Shown here piece after piece: positions 28,413 through 35,312 of a DNA stretch of 35,312 bases. This stretch comes from Sphingopyxis sp. RIFCSPHIGHO2_12_FULL_65_19 (lineage in GTDB: Bacteria; Pseudomonadota; Alphaproteobacteria; Sphingomonadales; Sphingomonadaceae), in NCBI RefSeq assembly GCF_001830555.1, contig NZ_MIAM01000008.1:18402-53713 (forward strand). Direction: 5' to 3'. How positions within the stretch are numbered: the first letter of the stretch is position 1; every line of letters begins with the position of its first letter. The notes under the pieces were generated by a model. That model was given only the letters and a program-made list of their open reading frames with translations, was not told the DNA's origin and searched no databases. Made by a program: the position numbers and the translations under genes.

Positions 28413-29225
28413 TCACTCGCCGCTTTTGCGGACGGTCGTAACCAGCTGGCGCCGTTGTTGATATGCCTCGCGATCGGCCGGCACGGTGTAGATCCCGCGC
28501 AGTAACGCCGCGTCATGGCGCGACAATTCGCGGCGCTCTGTTTCGCTGTCAAACAGCGCCAGGATCGACTCCTTTGGTGGCGGCGGATTGCTCCGGAACT
28601 CGGCGAGCGCGACCATCGCGGCATAGGATGCGACCGAATCGAGCGGGGTGCCTTCGGCCTGCTCGACGTCGATCACGATGGTCGCCGTTTGCAGCGCCCG
28701 AACGACCTGCGTGCTGACGATGCTGCTGTTGTAAAGCTTCACATAAAAATCGCTGATCGGCATCCCGTCGCGGCTCTCGTCGCGCGTCGTATACCACCAG
28801 CGGATCGCGCCCGTCCCATCGAGCACCCGGTCGCGCGCCACCGGCGCCAGCTCGGCGAATTGTTCGGGCGCCTTGCGGCGCACCGCACGCGCCAGGTTTC
28901 GGCCGTCGGAACTGAAAGCGATGACGATATTGGCCTGGCAATCCGCCGCTGCGACAGGCGCGCCGGCCGCGGTGGCGACGGTGCGAACGCGCGCGTTGAC
29001 AATGGCCGCGACCGTGTCGTCGACCCCGACCGTGCGCGGGCAAACGGGATCGACCCAGCGCGCGAGCGGCTTGAGCTGCACGACTCCGGCACGGCGAACA
29101 TATTCGGACGCGCGCTTCTTTGCTTCGCCGCGGGTCAGCGGCGTTCCTTCGACGATGATCGCATCGGGATCGTCGCCGGCAATGGGGGCGGCGGCGAGCA
29201 GGGCGATGGCGGCAAACAGGGTCAT
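28413..29225 (-). CDS. Secreted protein of unknown function
   Basis: A 270-residue protein with a short signal (MTLFAAIALLAAAPIAG) and a strong AGGAGGAATCGGCC before ATG 29225. Visible features: WVDPVCPRTVGVDD and a later ADCQANIVIAFSSDGRNLAR with two cysteines, a central RWWYTTRDESRDGMPISD and a C-terminal DREAYQQRRQLVTTVRK. I have seen similar proteins among sphingomonads but cannot name the family. It ends 3 nt from the phhA stop on the opposite strand (convergent), with no terminator between. It is 64 nt downstream of prmA. Confidence 0.75.
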   Translation of the reverse strand: MTLFAAIALLAAAPIAGDDPDAIIVEGTPLTRGEAKKRASEYVRRAGVVQLKPLARWVDPVCPRTVGVDDTVAAIVNARVRTVATAAGAPVAAADCQANIVIAFSSDGRNLARAVRRKAPEQFAELAPVARDRVLDGTGAIRWWYTTRDESRDGMPISDFYVKLYNSSIVSTQVVRALQTATIVIDVEQAEGTPLDSVASYAAMVALAEFRSNPPPPKESILALFDSETERRELSRHDAALLRGIYTVPADREAYQQRRQLVTTVRKSGE

Positions 29226-29289
29226 GGCCGATTCCTCCTGATGTCTGGCATCAGGTTAGCAAATCGTCGGGATATTTCCAGCGTTTAGC

Positions 29290-30261
29290 TTACCAGCTAC
29301 CGAAACTGGCGTCCGAGGGACTTGCGCGGTGCAACGCGCGCTCCTTGCGGCGCCAGCCATAGCGGCGGCGCTTGACCAGCAGCAGGCACGGCCATTCGGC
29401 GCTGCCCCCGCGCGCGGCGAGGCGGAAACCCTGCGCGCGATAGGCGGCGAGCACCGGCTCCATCTGCCGCGCGATCAGCCCGGCGAGGATCGCGTGACCG
29501 CCGGGCGCGGTCGCGGCGGCGATGTCGGGGGCGAGGGTGATCAGCGGCCCCGCGAGGATATTCGCGATGACCAGGTCATAGGGCGCGCGGTGGCGGATCG
29601 ACGGATGATCGGTTCCCGGCGCGACGGCCAGCGCCAGGCGGCCGCCGCTGCGGCCCAGTGGGACGCCGTTGATCCCCGCATTGTCGCGCGTCACGAAAAT
29701 GCTCGCGGGGTCGATATCCGATGCGATCGTTTTCGCCCGCGGCCACAGCGCCATCGCGGCAAAGGCAAGCAGGCCGGTGCCGGTGCCGATGTCGGCGATA
29801 TTGCGCGGGCTTGCGCCGACTCGCGCCAGCCGGTCGAGCATCGCGAGACATCCTGCGGTCGTGTCGTGGCCGCCGGTTCCGAACGCCTGGCTTGCGTCGA
29901 TCAGAAAGGGGGTGCAGTCGGCGGGAACCTGGCCTGCATGGCTGCTCGTATGGACGAAGAAGCGGCCGGCCCGCACGGGCTCCAGCCCCTGCTGGCTCAA
30001 CGTCACCCAATCCTCTTCGGGCAATTCGCTGACCGTCGGCTTCGTGCCCTTGGCGCTCGGGATCAGCGCCTGCAATAGGGTCAGCAGTGCAGGCGCCGGT
30101 TTGTCGTCGACATAGGCATCGAGTTGCCATTCGCCCGCATCCTCGTCGATCTCGCGCGTCACGACGACGGGCGCCGCGGCCAGCGCGTCGAGTTCGGGGA
30201 TTTCGCCCGACAGCGCCTCGGCCTCGTCGCGCGTGCAGGGGAGCGATATGATCCAGCTCAT
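29290..30261 (-). CDS. prmA: Ribosomal protein L11 methyltransferase
   Basis: Trimethylates ribosomal protein L11. The 323-residue product has an N-terminal substrate-recognition domain, then FLIDASQAFGTGGHDTTAGC, the SAM-binding motif ADIGTGTGLLAFAA, the acidic ASDIDP and the motif IVANILAGPL-like (VIANILAGPLI). The C-terminal 30 residues are basic and less conserved. It starts 3 nt after the SDR stop, so the two are probably translated together. Confidence 0.9.
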   Translation of the reverse strand: MSWIISLPCTRDEAEALSGEIPELDALAAAPVVVTREIDEDAGEWQLDAYVDDKPAPALLTLLQALIPSAKGTKPTVSELPEEDWVTLSQQGLEPVRAGRFFVHTSSHAGQVPADCTPFLIDASQAFGTGGHDTTAGCLAMLDRLARVGASPRNIADIGTGTGLLAFAAMALWPRAKTIASDIDPASIFVTRDNAGINGVPLGRSGGRLALAVAPGTDHPSIRHRAPYDLVIANILAGPLITLAPDIAAATAPGGHAILAGLIARQMEPVLAAYRAQGFRLAARGGSAEWPCLLLVKRRRYGWRRKERALHRASPSDASFGSW

Positions 30262-30264
30262 CGC

Positions 30265-30957
30265 TTACCGCACATAGCTGGCACCGTTTACGTCGAGCAC
30301 GGCGCCGGTCATCGACGCGGGGGCCTCCAGCGCGCACCAGCGCGCCATTTCACCGACTTCGTCGGGCATCGCGACCCGGCCCAGCGGAATATCGGCGAGC
30401 AATTTGTCGCCGCCGCGGCTCGCCAGATAATCGTCGGCCATGCCGGTCATCGTAAAGCCGGGGCAGATCGCAAAGGCGAGGATGCCGTCCTTGGCATAGG
30501 CACGCGCGATCGTCTTGGTCATCGCGACCATGCCCGATTTCGACGCCGCATAATGCCAATGCGCGGGGCTGTCGCCGCGATAGGCGGCGCGGCTTGCGAT
30601 ATTGACGATGCGGCCGCCCGACTGGCGGCGTTGCCAATGCAATATGGCAAGGCGGCAAAGTTGCGCGCTCGCGGTCAGATTGACCTGCATCGTGCGGTTC
30701 CAATTCGCCAGCCAGTCGATATCGGCCGCCTCGATCGGATTCGCCTCGAACACCCCGGCATTGTTGACGAGCACGTCGACACGGCCGTCCAGCCGGTCGA
30801 GGCTAGCCTGCCACAGCCGGTCGGGGACCGCGGGGTCGGACAGGTCGCCATCGGCGCTCGACAGCGCGACAAGCTTGGCCGCATCGGTGGTGAGCGCCTC
30901 GGCGATTGCGGCGCCAATGCCGCGGCTGGCGCCGGTGATCAGGATGTGCGTCGTCAT
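30265..30957 (-). CDS. Short-chain dehydrogenase/reductase
   Basis: A 230-residue NAD(P)-dependent oxidoreductase of the classical SDR family: cofactor loop TGASRGIG, VNNAG, catalytic Ser in IVNIASRAAY, and the YxxxK motif as YAASK, with the later CPGFTMTGM. AAGGCGGGG precedes the ATG. Sequence is close to 3-oxoacyl-ACP reductases but the substrate cannot be set. It is the first gene of a pair with prmA; the REP-type element at 31015 lies upstream. Confidence 0.93.
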   Translation of the reverse strand: MTTHILITGASRGIGAAIAEALTTDAAKLVALSSADGDLSDPAVPDRLWQASLDRLDGRVDVLVNNAGVFEANPIEAADIDWLANWNRTMQVNLTASAQLCRLAILHWQRRQSGGRIVNIASRAAYRGDSPAHWHYAASKSGMVAMTKTIARAYAKDGILAFAICPGFTMTGMADDYLASRGGDKLLADIPLGRVAMPDEVGEMARWCALEAPASMTGAVLDVNGASYVR

Positions 30958-31014
30958 GCCCCCGCCTTAGGCAGCGGGGCAGGGCTTGCCAAGTTACAGC
31001 GGCCCATCAACCGC

Positions 31015-31092
31015 CGTCATCCCGGCGAAGGCCGGGATCTCGTCGGTGCGCAGGAGGGCGAGGGTGAGATCCCGGCCTTCGCCAGGATGACG
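31015..31092. repeat. Palindromic repeat pair, CGAAGG core
   Basis: CGTCATCCCGGCGAAGGCCG (31015 on, then GGATCTC) and GAGATCCCGGCCTTCGCCAG (31066 on, then GATGACG) are inverted copies with one mismatch, around a 24-nt spacer. It lies between the chemoreceptor stop and the SDR start, on the same strand, and could act as the end of the chemoreceptor transcript. Confidence 0.9.
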
Positions 31093-31112
31093 TTAAAAGA
31101 GGACAGGCGAAC

Positions 31113-32465
31113 CTACGCAACCCGGCGACTGAACTCGCTCGCGGCCTGTTCCAGCTGTTGCAACCGGCCGCCCATCTTGGCGAATTCCTGGCTCAGCACG
31201 CTGATCTCGTTCGCAACCATGCCCGAATCGTTGCGGATGCTCGCGATGGTCGATGACATCGAATCGGCGGCCAGCGCGGTTTCGTCGACCGCGGCGGTGA
31301 TCGAGGTGACGGTTTGCGCCTGCGCGTCCATCGCGTCGCGGATGCGCTGCGCCGAACTTTGCACCTCGACGATCGTCTGCTGGATCGACTGGTTCGCCGA
31401 TACCGATCCGCGCGTTGCTTGCTGGATCGCGGCGATCTTGCCCGCGATATCGTCGGTCGCGCGTGCGGTCTCGTTGGCGAGGCTTTTGACCTCCTGCGCG
31501 ACAACGGCAAAGCCGCGGCCCGATTCGCCCGCGCGGGCAGCCTCGATCGTCGCGTTGAGCGCGAGGAGGTTGGTCTGTCCGGCGATTTCACGGATCAGGC
31601 CCAAAATGGATTCGATCGATTCGGCGTGATGCGACAGCGTCGCCGACATCGCGACCGCTTCGCCCGCCTGTTCGGATGCGCGCGTTGCGACGCTGGCCGA
31701 CGCTTCGACTTCGCTGCGCGCATCCTCGATTGCGCGGATCAGTCCGGCTGCGGTCGAGGCGGCTTCGCGCATCGCCATGGCCGATTGTTCCGACGCCGCG
31801 GCAACTTCGCTCGTCTTCGCGATCATGCCCTTGGCGGCCATATCGGCGGACGCGGCCTGCTTGGCGAGTTGTTCGCGCACCCCGTCGGTGTCCTGCACCA
31901 GCGACGCGATCGAGCGGTCGAAATCGCCCGCCAGCGTCTGTCGCTCGCTCGACACGACGGCGCGATCTAGCTTTTGCGCATAGCGCTGCATGATGTCGAA
32001 TTCGAGCAGCGCGAGCCGGTTTATCGCGCTCGTCAGCCGCGCGAGCCGTTCGGCGTCGCCGCTGCACGCCGCGACGACATATTCGATGGTCAGGCGCTGG
32101 CTTTCGGCGATGCACGACATCACCGACGCCAGCGGCAATTTTACCCGCCGCGCCATATGCGTGTTCTGGCACGCGATCGTCGCGACCTCCTGCCCGGCGG
32201 CATCGGCATATTTGACCGACGTGTGTCGCGCGCTGCCGCGAATATAGGATTCGAGAAGCTCGCCCTCGACCTTGCGATCGACGCTGGGAAGGCGATTGAA
32301 TGCGTCCCAATAGGCGCGCGCAACCGCATCCTCGCGCCCGGCGATAATCAAGTGGATTTCGGCGCCGCAAGCAGCGAGTTGGCCGTCGAGATCATAATAG
32401 GGAAAGCGTTCCGACATCAAAATCGGGTCGATCTGCTGCTTATGAATCGGATTTTCCTTCACCAT
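31113..32465 (-). CDS. Soluble methyl-accepting chemotaxis-type receptor, possible divergent globin-coupled sensor
   Basis: A 450-residue protein with no transmembrane helix. The C-terminal half is a standard MCP signalling domain with the hairpin tip [17 protein letters not shown] (about 297-313) and [17 protein letters not shown]. The N-terminal 165 residues are helical; the stretch [18 protein letters not shown], with His103, has the spacing of the proximal-His segment of protoglobin-type sensors (xxHxxxGLPLxWYxxxY), but aromatic positions are missing, so heme binding is uncertain. No chemotaxis or flagellar genes are near. AGCAGGATC precedes the ATG. Confidence 0.9.
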   Translation of the reverse strand: MVKENPIHKQQIDPILMSERFPYYDLDGQLAACGAEIHLIIAGREDAVARAYWDAFNRLPSVDRKVEGELLESYIRGSARHTSVKYADAAGQEVATIACQNTHMARRVKLPLASVMSCIAESQRLTIEYVVAACSGDAERLARLTSAINRLALLEFDIMQRYAQKLDRAVVSSERQTLAGDFDRSIASLVQDTDGVREQLAKQAASADMAAKGMIAKTSEVAAASEQSAMAMREAASTAAGLIRAIEDARSEVEASASVATRASEQAGEAVAMSATLSHHAESIESILGLIREIAGQTNLLALNATIEAARAGESGRGFAVVAQEVKSLANETARATDDIAGKIAAIQQATRGSVSANQSIQQTIVEVQSSAQRIRDAMDAQAQTVTSITAAVDETALAADSMSSTIASIRNDSGMVANEISVLSQEFAKMGGRLQQLEQAASEFSRRVA

Positions 32466-32596
32466 GATCCTGCTTCCCTGATCGATCCCAACAGACGCGC
32501 GGGTCTGCTGCCCGCATTCATCCCGCGAAACTGGTGGACGGAATATGCGGCGGAAAGGGTAAAGGCAGCGTTAACCAGCCAGGCGCTTCCGCGGGG

Positions 32597-33079
32597 TCAG
32601 CGGCGCTCGTCGCCGCTCGATGGCATGGGCACCGGATAACCCTCGAACGCCTTGATCGTGCGCAGCGCAAAGGCGCTGTGCATTGCGGCCACGCCCGGCA
32701 GGCGCGACAGGCAGTGGCGGTGCAGCCGATCGAAATCGGCGACATTGCGCGCCGCGACGCGCAGCCGATAATCGGACGCACCGGACAACAGCTGGCATTC
32801 GAGGATTTCGTCGAAACTCTTTACCGCACTCTCGAACGCGGTCAGCGCCTCTTCGCTCTGCGAGGTCAGGCTGATATCGACGAACACGTCGAGGCCGAGC
32901 CCGATCCGGTCGGGGGCGAGCCTGGCCGTATAGCCGGTAATGATGCCCGCCGCCTCCAGCGCCCGGATGCGGCGGTGACACGCCGATGCCGACAGCCCGA
33001 CGATGTCGCCGAGTTCGGCAGCAGGCCGTGGGCCCGTTCGTTGCAGCAAGTCGAGCAGCTTTGCGTCGATACGATCCAT
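32597..33079 (-). CDS. Lrp/AsnC family transcriptional regulator
   Basis: A 160-residue regulator: helix-turn-helix at the N-terminus (MDRIDAKLLDLLQ then AELGDIVGLSASACHRRIRA) and an AsnC-type ligand-binding domain (LSGASDYRLRVAARNVADFD). The ATG at 33079 has AAGGA upstream; the ATG at 33109 would leave it without a site. It is divergent from ald with 161 nt between, the usual layout for an alanine-responsive activator of alanine dehydrogenase (AldR-type in other bacteria). This role is inferred. Confidence 0.92.
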   Translation of the reverse strand: MDRIDAKLLDLLQRTGPRPAAELGDIVGLSASACHRRIRALEAAGIITGYTARLAPDRIGLGLDVFVDISLTSQSEEALTAFESAVKSFDEILECQLLSGASDYRLRVAARNVADFDRLHRHCLSRLPGVAAMHSAFALRTIKAFEGYPVPMPSSGDERR

Positions 33080-33103
33080 TATCGTGCGTCCTTGGCGATA
33101 TTC

Positions 33104-33148
33104 ACGCATAATCTGTGCGTATCACTCGCGAATCCGCACGGTATATGC
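33104..33148 (+). promoter_or_regulatory. Two candidate Lrp-family operators in the lrp-ald gap
   Basis: ACGCA-N7-TGCGT (33104-33120) is a perfect inverted repeat; a second with the same 7-nt spacer, GCA-N7-TGC (33136-33148), lies 30 bp further, close to three helical turns centre to centre. Such phased sites suit Lrp-family oligomers. Also present is ACGAT-ccatt-ATCGT (33071-33085) across the regulator start codon. Confidence 0.45.
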
Positions 33149-33240
33149 AAGCACCTCGCAGGGCTTTTCTGCTAAAAGCGCCGACAAGTTTTCGGCGGCC
33201 AATGTCGATCGCCGATGACATCCATATTCGGAGAGCGACC

Positions 33241-34356
33241 ATGATCATCGGCACCCCCAAGGAAATCAAGAACCATGAATATCGGGTCGGCCTGACCCCC
33301 GAAAGCGCGCGCGAACTGGTCGTCCACGGCCACCGCGTGCTGGTTCAGACCGGCGCGGGCGAGGGGATTGGCGCGCACGACCGTTATTATGTCGAGGCGG
33401 GTGCCGAAATCGTGGCGACCGCCGAAGAGATTTTCGCGACCTGCGACATGGTCGTGAAAGTCAAGGAACCGCAGCCCGGCGAGCGCGCGATGCTGCGCCC
33501 CGGCCAGATTCTCTACACCTATCTTCACCTTGCCCCCGACCCCGATCAGACGCGCGACCTGATGAAATCGGGCGCGGTGTGCATCGCCTATGAAACCGTC
33601 ACCAGCCCGCACGGCGGCCTGCCGCTCTTGAAGCCGATGAGCCAGGTCGCGGGCCGCATGTCGATCCAGGCCGGTGCGACCGCGCTCGAAAAGGCACATG
33701 GCGGCCGCGGCGTGCTATTGGGCGGCGTTCCCGGCGTCGCGCCGGGCAAGGTGTGCGTGATCGGCGGCGGCGTCGTCGGCTTCAACGCCGCGCAGATGGC
33801 CGCGGGCCTTGGCGCCGACGTCACCATCCTTGACCGCGACCCCGAAGTGCTCGAACGCGTCGGCACCTTTTTCGAGGCGCGCGCCAAGACGCGCTTCTCG
33901 AACCGCGCCAACCTGGCCGAATGCGTGGCAGAGGCCGACCTGGTCATCGGCGCGGTGCTGATCCCCGGCGCCGAAGCGCCGAAGCTCGTCACACGCGACA
34001 TGCTCGGCACGATGCGCCCCGGCTCGGTGCTCGTCGATGTCGCGATCGACCAGGGCGGCTGCTTCGAGACGAGCCATGCGACGACCCACGCCGATCCGAC
34101 TTATGTGGTCGACGGAATCGTTCATTATGCGGTCGCCAACATGCCCGGCGCGGTCGCGCGCACCAGCACCTATGCGCTCAACAACGTTACCCTGCCGCAC
34201 GCGCTGCGCATCGCCGACCTCGGCTGGCAGGAAGCGTTGCGCCGCGACGTGCATCTTGCGCAGGGTTTGAACGTTTGGAATGGTAAGGTGACGTTCGAGG
34301 CCGTAGCGGAGGCGATCGGAACCGATTATGTGCCTGTCGAACAGGCGCTCGCCTGA
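33241..34356 (+). CDS. ald: Alanine dehydrogenase
   Basis: Interconverts L-alanine and pyruvate plus ammonia with NAD. The 371-residue product is full length: [20 protein letters not shown] at the start, catalytic Lys75 in VKVKEP, His96 in TYLHLA, the Rossmann motif [20 protein letters not shown], and [20 protein letters not shown] near the end. GGAGAGCGACC precedes the ATG at 33241; the longer frame from 33115 covers the operator region. It is followed after 21 nt by a small membrane protein. Confidence 0.97.
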   Translation: MIIGTPKEIKNHEYRVGLTPESARELVVHGHRVLVQTGAGEGIGAHDRYYVEAGAEIVATAEEIFATCDMVVKVKEPQPGERAMLRPGQILYTYLHLAPDPDQTRDLMKSGAVCIAYETVTSPHGGLPLLKPMSQVAGRMSIQAGATALEKAHGGRGVLLGGVPGVAPGKVCVIGGGVVGFNAAQMAAGLGADVTILDRDPEVLERVGTFFEARAKTRFSNRANLAECVAEADLVIGAVLIPGAEAPKLVTRDMLGTMRPGSVLVDVAIDQGGCFETSHATTHADPTYVVDGIVHYAVANMPGAVARTSTYALNNVTLPHALRIADLGWQEALRRDVHLAQGLNVWNGKVTFEAVAEAIGTDYVPVEQALA

Positions 34357-34377
34357 CGATAAGGATAGTGAAAGACG

Positions 34378-34623
34378 ATGACCGATCAAGTGCCCCCTCC
34401 CCCGCCGCCGCAGGGCGACGACATGGAAGAAGAAAATGAGGTGCTGCGCGCCGCCCGCGAGCTGCGCCAGCAGCGCGAGGCGGCCGATGCCGCCGAAGCC
34501 GCCGACAAGGAAGCGGCGAAGGGCAAGCGCGGATGGAAAACCGCCGCCGCGGCGGGCCTCGGCATCGGTTCGGCCGCGGTGATCGCGGCGCTGCTCTACG
34601 CGAACCGCGGCAAGATCAAGTGA
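34378..34623 (+). CDS. Small single-pass membrane protein
   Basis: An 81-residue protein with a run of prolines at the N-terminus (VPPPPPPQGDD), a charged coiled-coil-like stretch (ENEVLRAARELRQQREAADA), a lysine-rich spacer, and one transmembrane helix at the end (AAAGLGIGSAAVIAALLYA) closed by NRGKIK. It follows ald by 21 nt on the same strand and ends before a terminator, so they likely form a unit. No known family; the codon use is like its neighbours, which supports that it is real. Confidence 0.75.
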   Translation: MTDQVPPPPPPQGDDMEEENEVLRAARELRQQREAADAAEAADKEAAKGKRGWKTAAAAGLGIGSAAVIAALLYANRGKIK

Positions 34624-34627
34624 CGCC

Positions 34628-34660
34628 TTTTGCCGCGCGCCGAAGGCGCGGGGTGCAAAA
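34628..34660. repeat. Inverted repeat after the small membrane protein
   Basis: TTTTGC (34628) pairs with GCAAAA (34655) and, inside, CGCGCC pairs with GGCGCG around a GAA loop. A further CCCGGC/GCCGGG hairpin lies at 34670-34685. These stacked hairpins precede the terminator at 34691. Confidence 0.6.
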
Positions 34661-34690
34661 GCGATCGATCCCGGCCAGCGCCGGGAAGGG

Positions 34691-34714
34691 AAGGGCGGCT
34701 ACGGCCGCCCTTTT
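34691..34714 (+). terminator. Likely intrinsic terminator after ald and the small membrane protein
   Basis: GGGCGGC / GCCGCCC form a 7-bp stem with a TACG tetraloop followed by TTTT, extended by AA/TT pairing. The T-tract is short. The remaining 179 nt to sdhC hold no gene; an sdh promoter must lie there but I see no convincing -35/-10 pair. Confidence 0.75.
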
Positions 34715-34893
34715 CGCGCGCGCCTGATGTCGGCTTTGGGGTGGGGAGGATTTTATGGCCGCTCTCCGTCGCAACCCGTCTTTCGTCACGAAACCATGCG
34801 AATTATTCCCCAAGGCTCCTAAGCAATTGCATATCGCGGCGGGAAGGCTTAACCGGCACCGCATCGACCGTTTAGAGTCAAGACAGGGCTGAT

Positions 34894-35312
34894 ATGGCTG
34901 GCAACGAACCGAGTGCGCGTCCGCGCTCCCCGCATCTGCAGGTATATAAATGGGGCCCCGCGATGGCGGTCTCGATCCTTCACCGCGTCAGCGGCGACGG
35001 TCTGGCGATCGTCGGCGCGGGGATGTTCCTCTGGTGGCTCGGCGCGCTCGCCGCGGGGCCCGATGCCTATGCGGCGTTTGTCGCCTGCGTGTGGCACGAC
35101 CCCGACGCCGGGACGTTCCACCAGATCACCAATATCCTCGGCAAGGTCGTGTTGATCGGCCTGACCTGGGCCTTTTTCCAGCATCTCTTTTCGGGGCTGC
35201 GCCACTTCGTGCTCGACACGGGCGCGGGTTACGAGCTCAAGAGCAACAAGCTCTGGTCGACCCTCGTGATCGTCGGCGGCGTTCTCGCGACCGCCGTGAC
35301 CTGGCTCTATAT
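34894..35312 (+). CDS. sdhC: Succinate dehydrogenase cytochrome b556 subunit (3' end outside window)
   Basis: SdhC is one of the two membrane anchors of complex II and carries heme b and part of the quinone site. The 139 residues visible start MAGNEPSARPRSPHLQVYKW, with the family signature RPRSPHLQVYK, then SILHRVSGDG (HRVSG at 30-34, quinone site) and QHLFSGLRHFVLDTG, where His97 is the likely heme ligand. Three helices are expected; the third is being read at the edge. The ATG is preceded by AGACAGGGCTGAT, a weak ribosome site. The rest of the sdh operon presumably follows. Confidence 0.95.
   Translation, partial: MAGNEPSARPRSPHLQVYKWGPAMAVSILHRVSGDGLAIVGAGMFLWWLGALAAGPDAYAAFVACVWHDPDAGTFHQITNILGKVVLIGLTWAFFQHLFSGLRHFVLDTGAGYELKSNKLWSTLVIVGGVLATAVTWLY

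Noticed and set aside
30124-31629. A 501-codon plus-strand frame across prmA, the SDR and the chemoreceptor.
   Set aside because: It crosses three real minus-strand genes and a palindromic repeat and has no coherent domain.

Overview
The window is dense, GC-rich alphaproteobacterial chromosome. The gene content (IF2, RbfA, TruB, S15, PNPase, BamD, RecN, LigA, SdhC), several TonB receptor/PepSY pairs, and palindromic CGTCATCCCGGC-type repeats suggest a sphingomonad; Sphingopyxis or a close relative is my best guess, inferred from protein style and not from any search. No tRNA, rRNA, IS element, prophage or CRISPR array was seen, and no gap between genes exceeds 300 bp.

Layout. (1) 1-9904 is the translation/RNA-decay block: the 3' part of infB, a DUF1697 gene, rbfA, then truB, rpsO and pnp, closed by a clear intrinsic terminator. 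Between rbfA and truB sits a separate group: a wax-ester-synthase/DGAT-like acyltransferase on the minus strand, thymidine kinase, a GNAT acetyltransferase and a small secreted protein. (2) 9954-11577 holds two poorly characterised envelope proteins that converge. (3) 11645-14887 is a TonB-dependent receptor overlapping a PepSY membrane protein, with a Fur-box-like palindrome on its promoter. (4) 14940-16517 encodes a periplasmic cyclophilin and BamD. (5) 16562-21448 is a chain of four genes, recN-GNAT-ABM-ligA, joined by ATGA overlaps, with a LexA-like site in front. (6) 21499-27497 is DUF2946, a TonB receptor, PepSY, modA, modB and modC, the last five almost without gaps. (7) 27537-28409 is phenylalanine 4-hydroxylase behind a perfect palindrome. 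(8) 28413-32465 is a minus-strand run: secreted protein, prmA, an SDR, and a soluble chemoreceptor with a possible divergent globin sensor. (9) 32597-34623 is an Lrp/AsnC regulator divergent from alanine dehydrogenase plus a small membrane protein. (10) The window ends inside sdhC.

Most interesting points: a palindromic repeat lies in frame inside truB and would add about 25 residues to the enzyme; a TonB receptor and PepSY protein are fused in one apparent operon to a ModABC molybdate transporter, suggesting an energised outer-membrane step for oxyanion or metal-chelate uptake; and a DNA-repair pair (recN, ligA) is translationally chained through two genes with no obvious repair role. No clearly new defence or mobile system was found.
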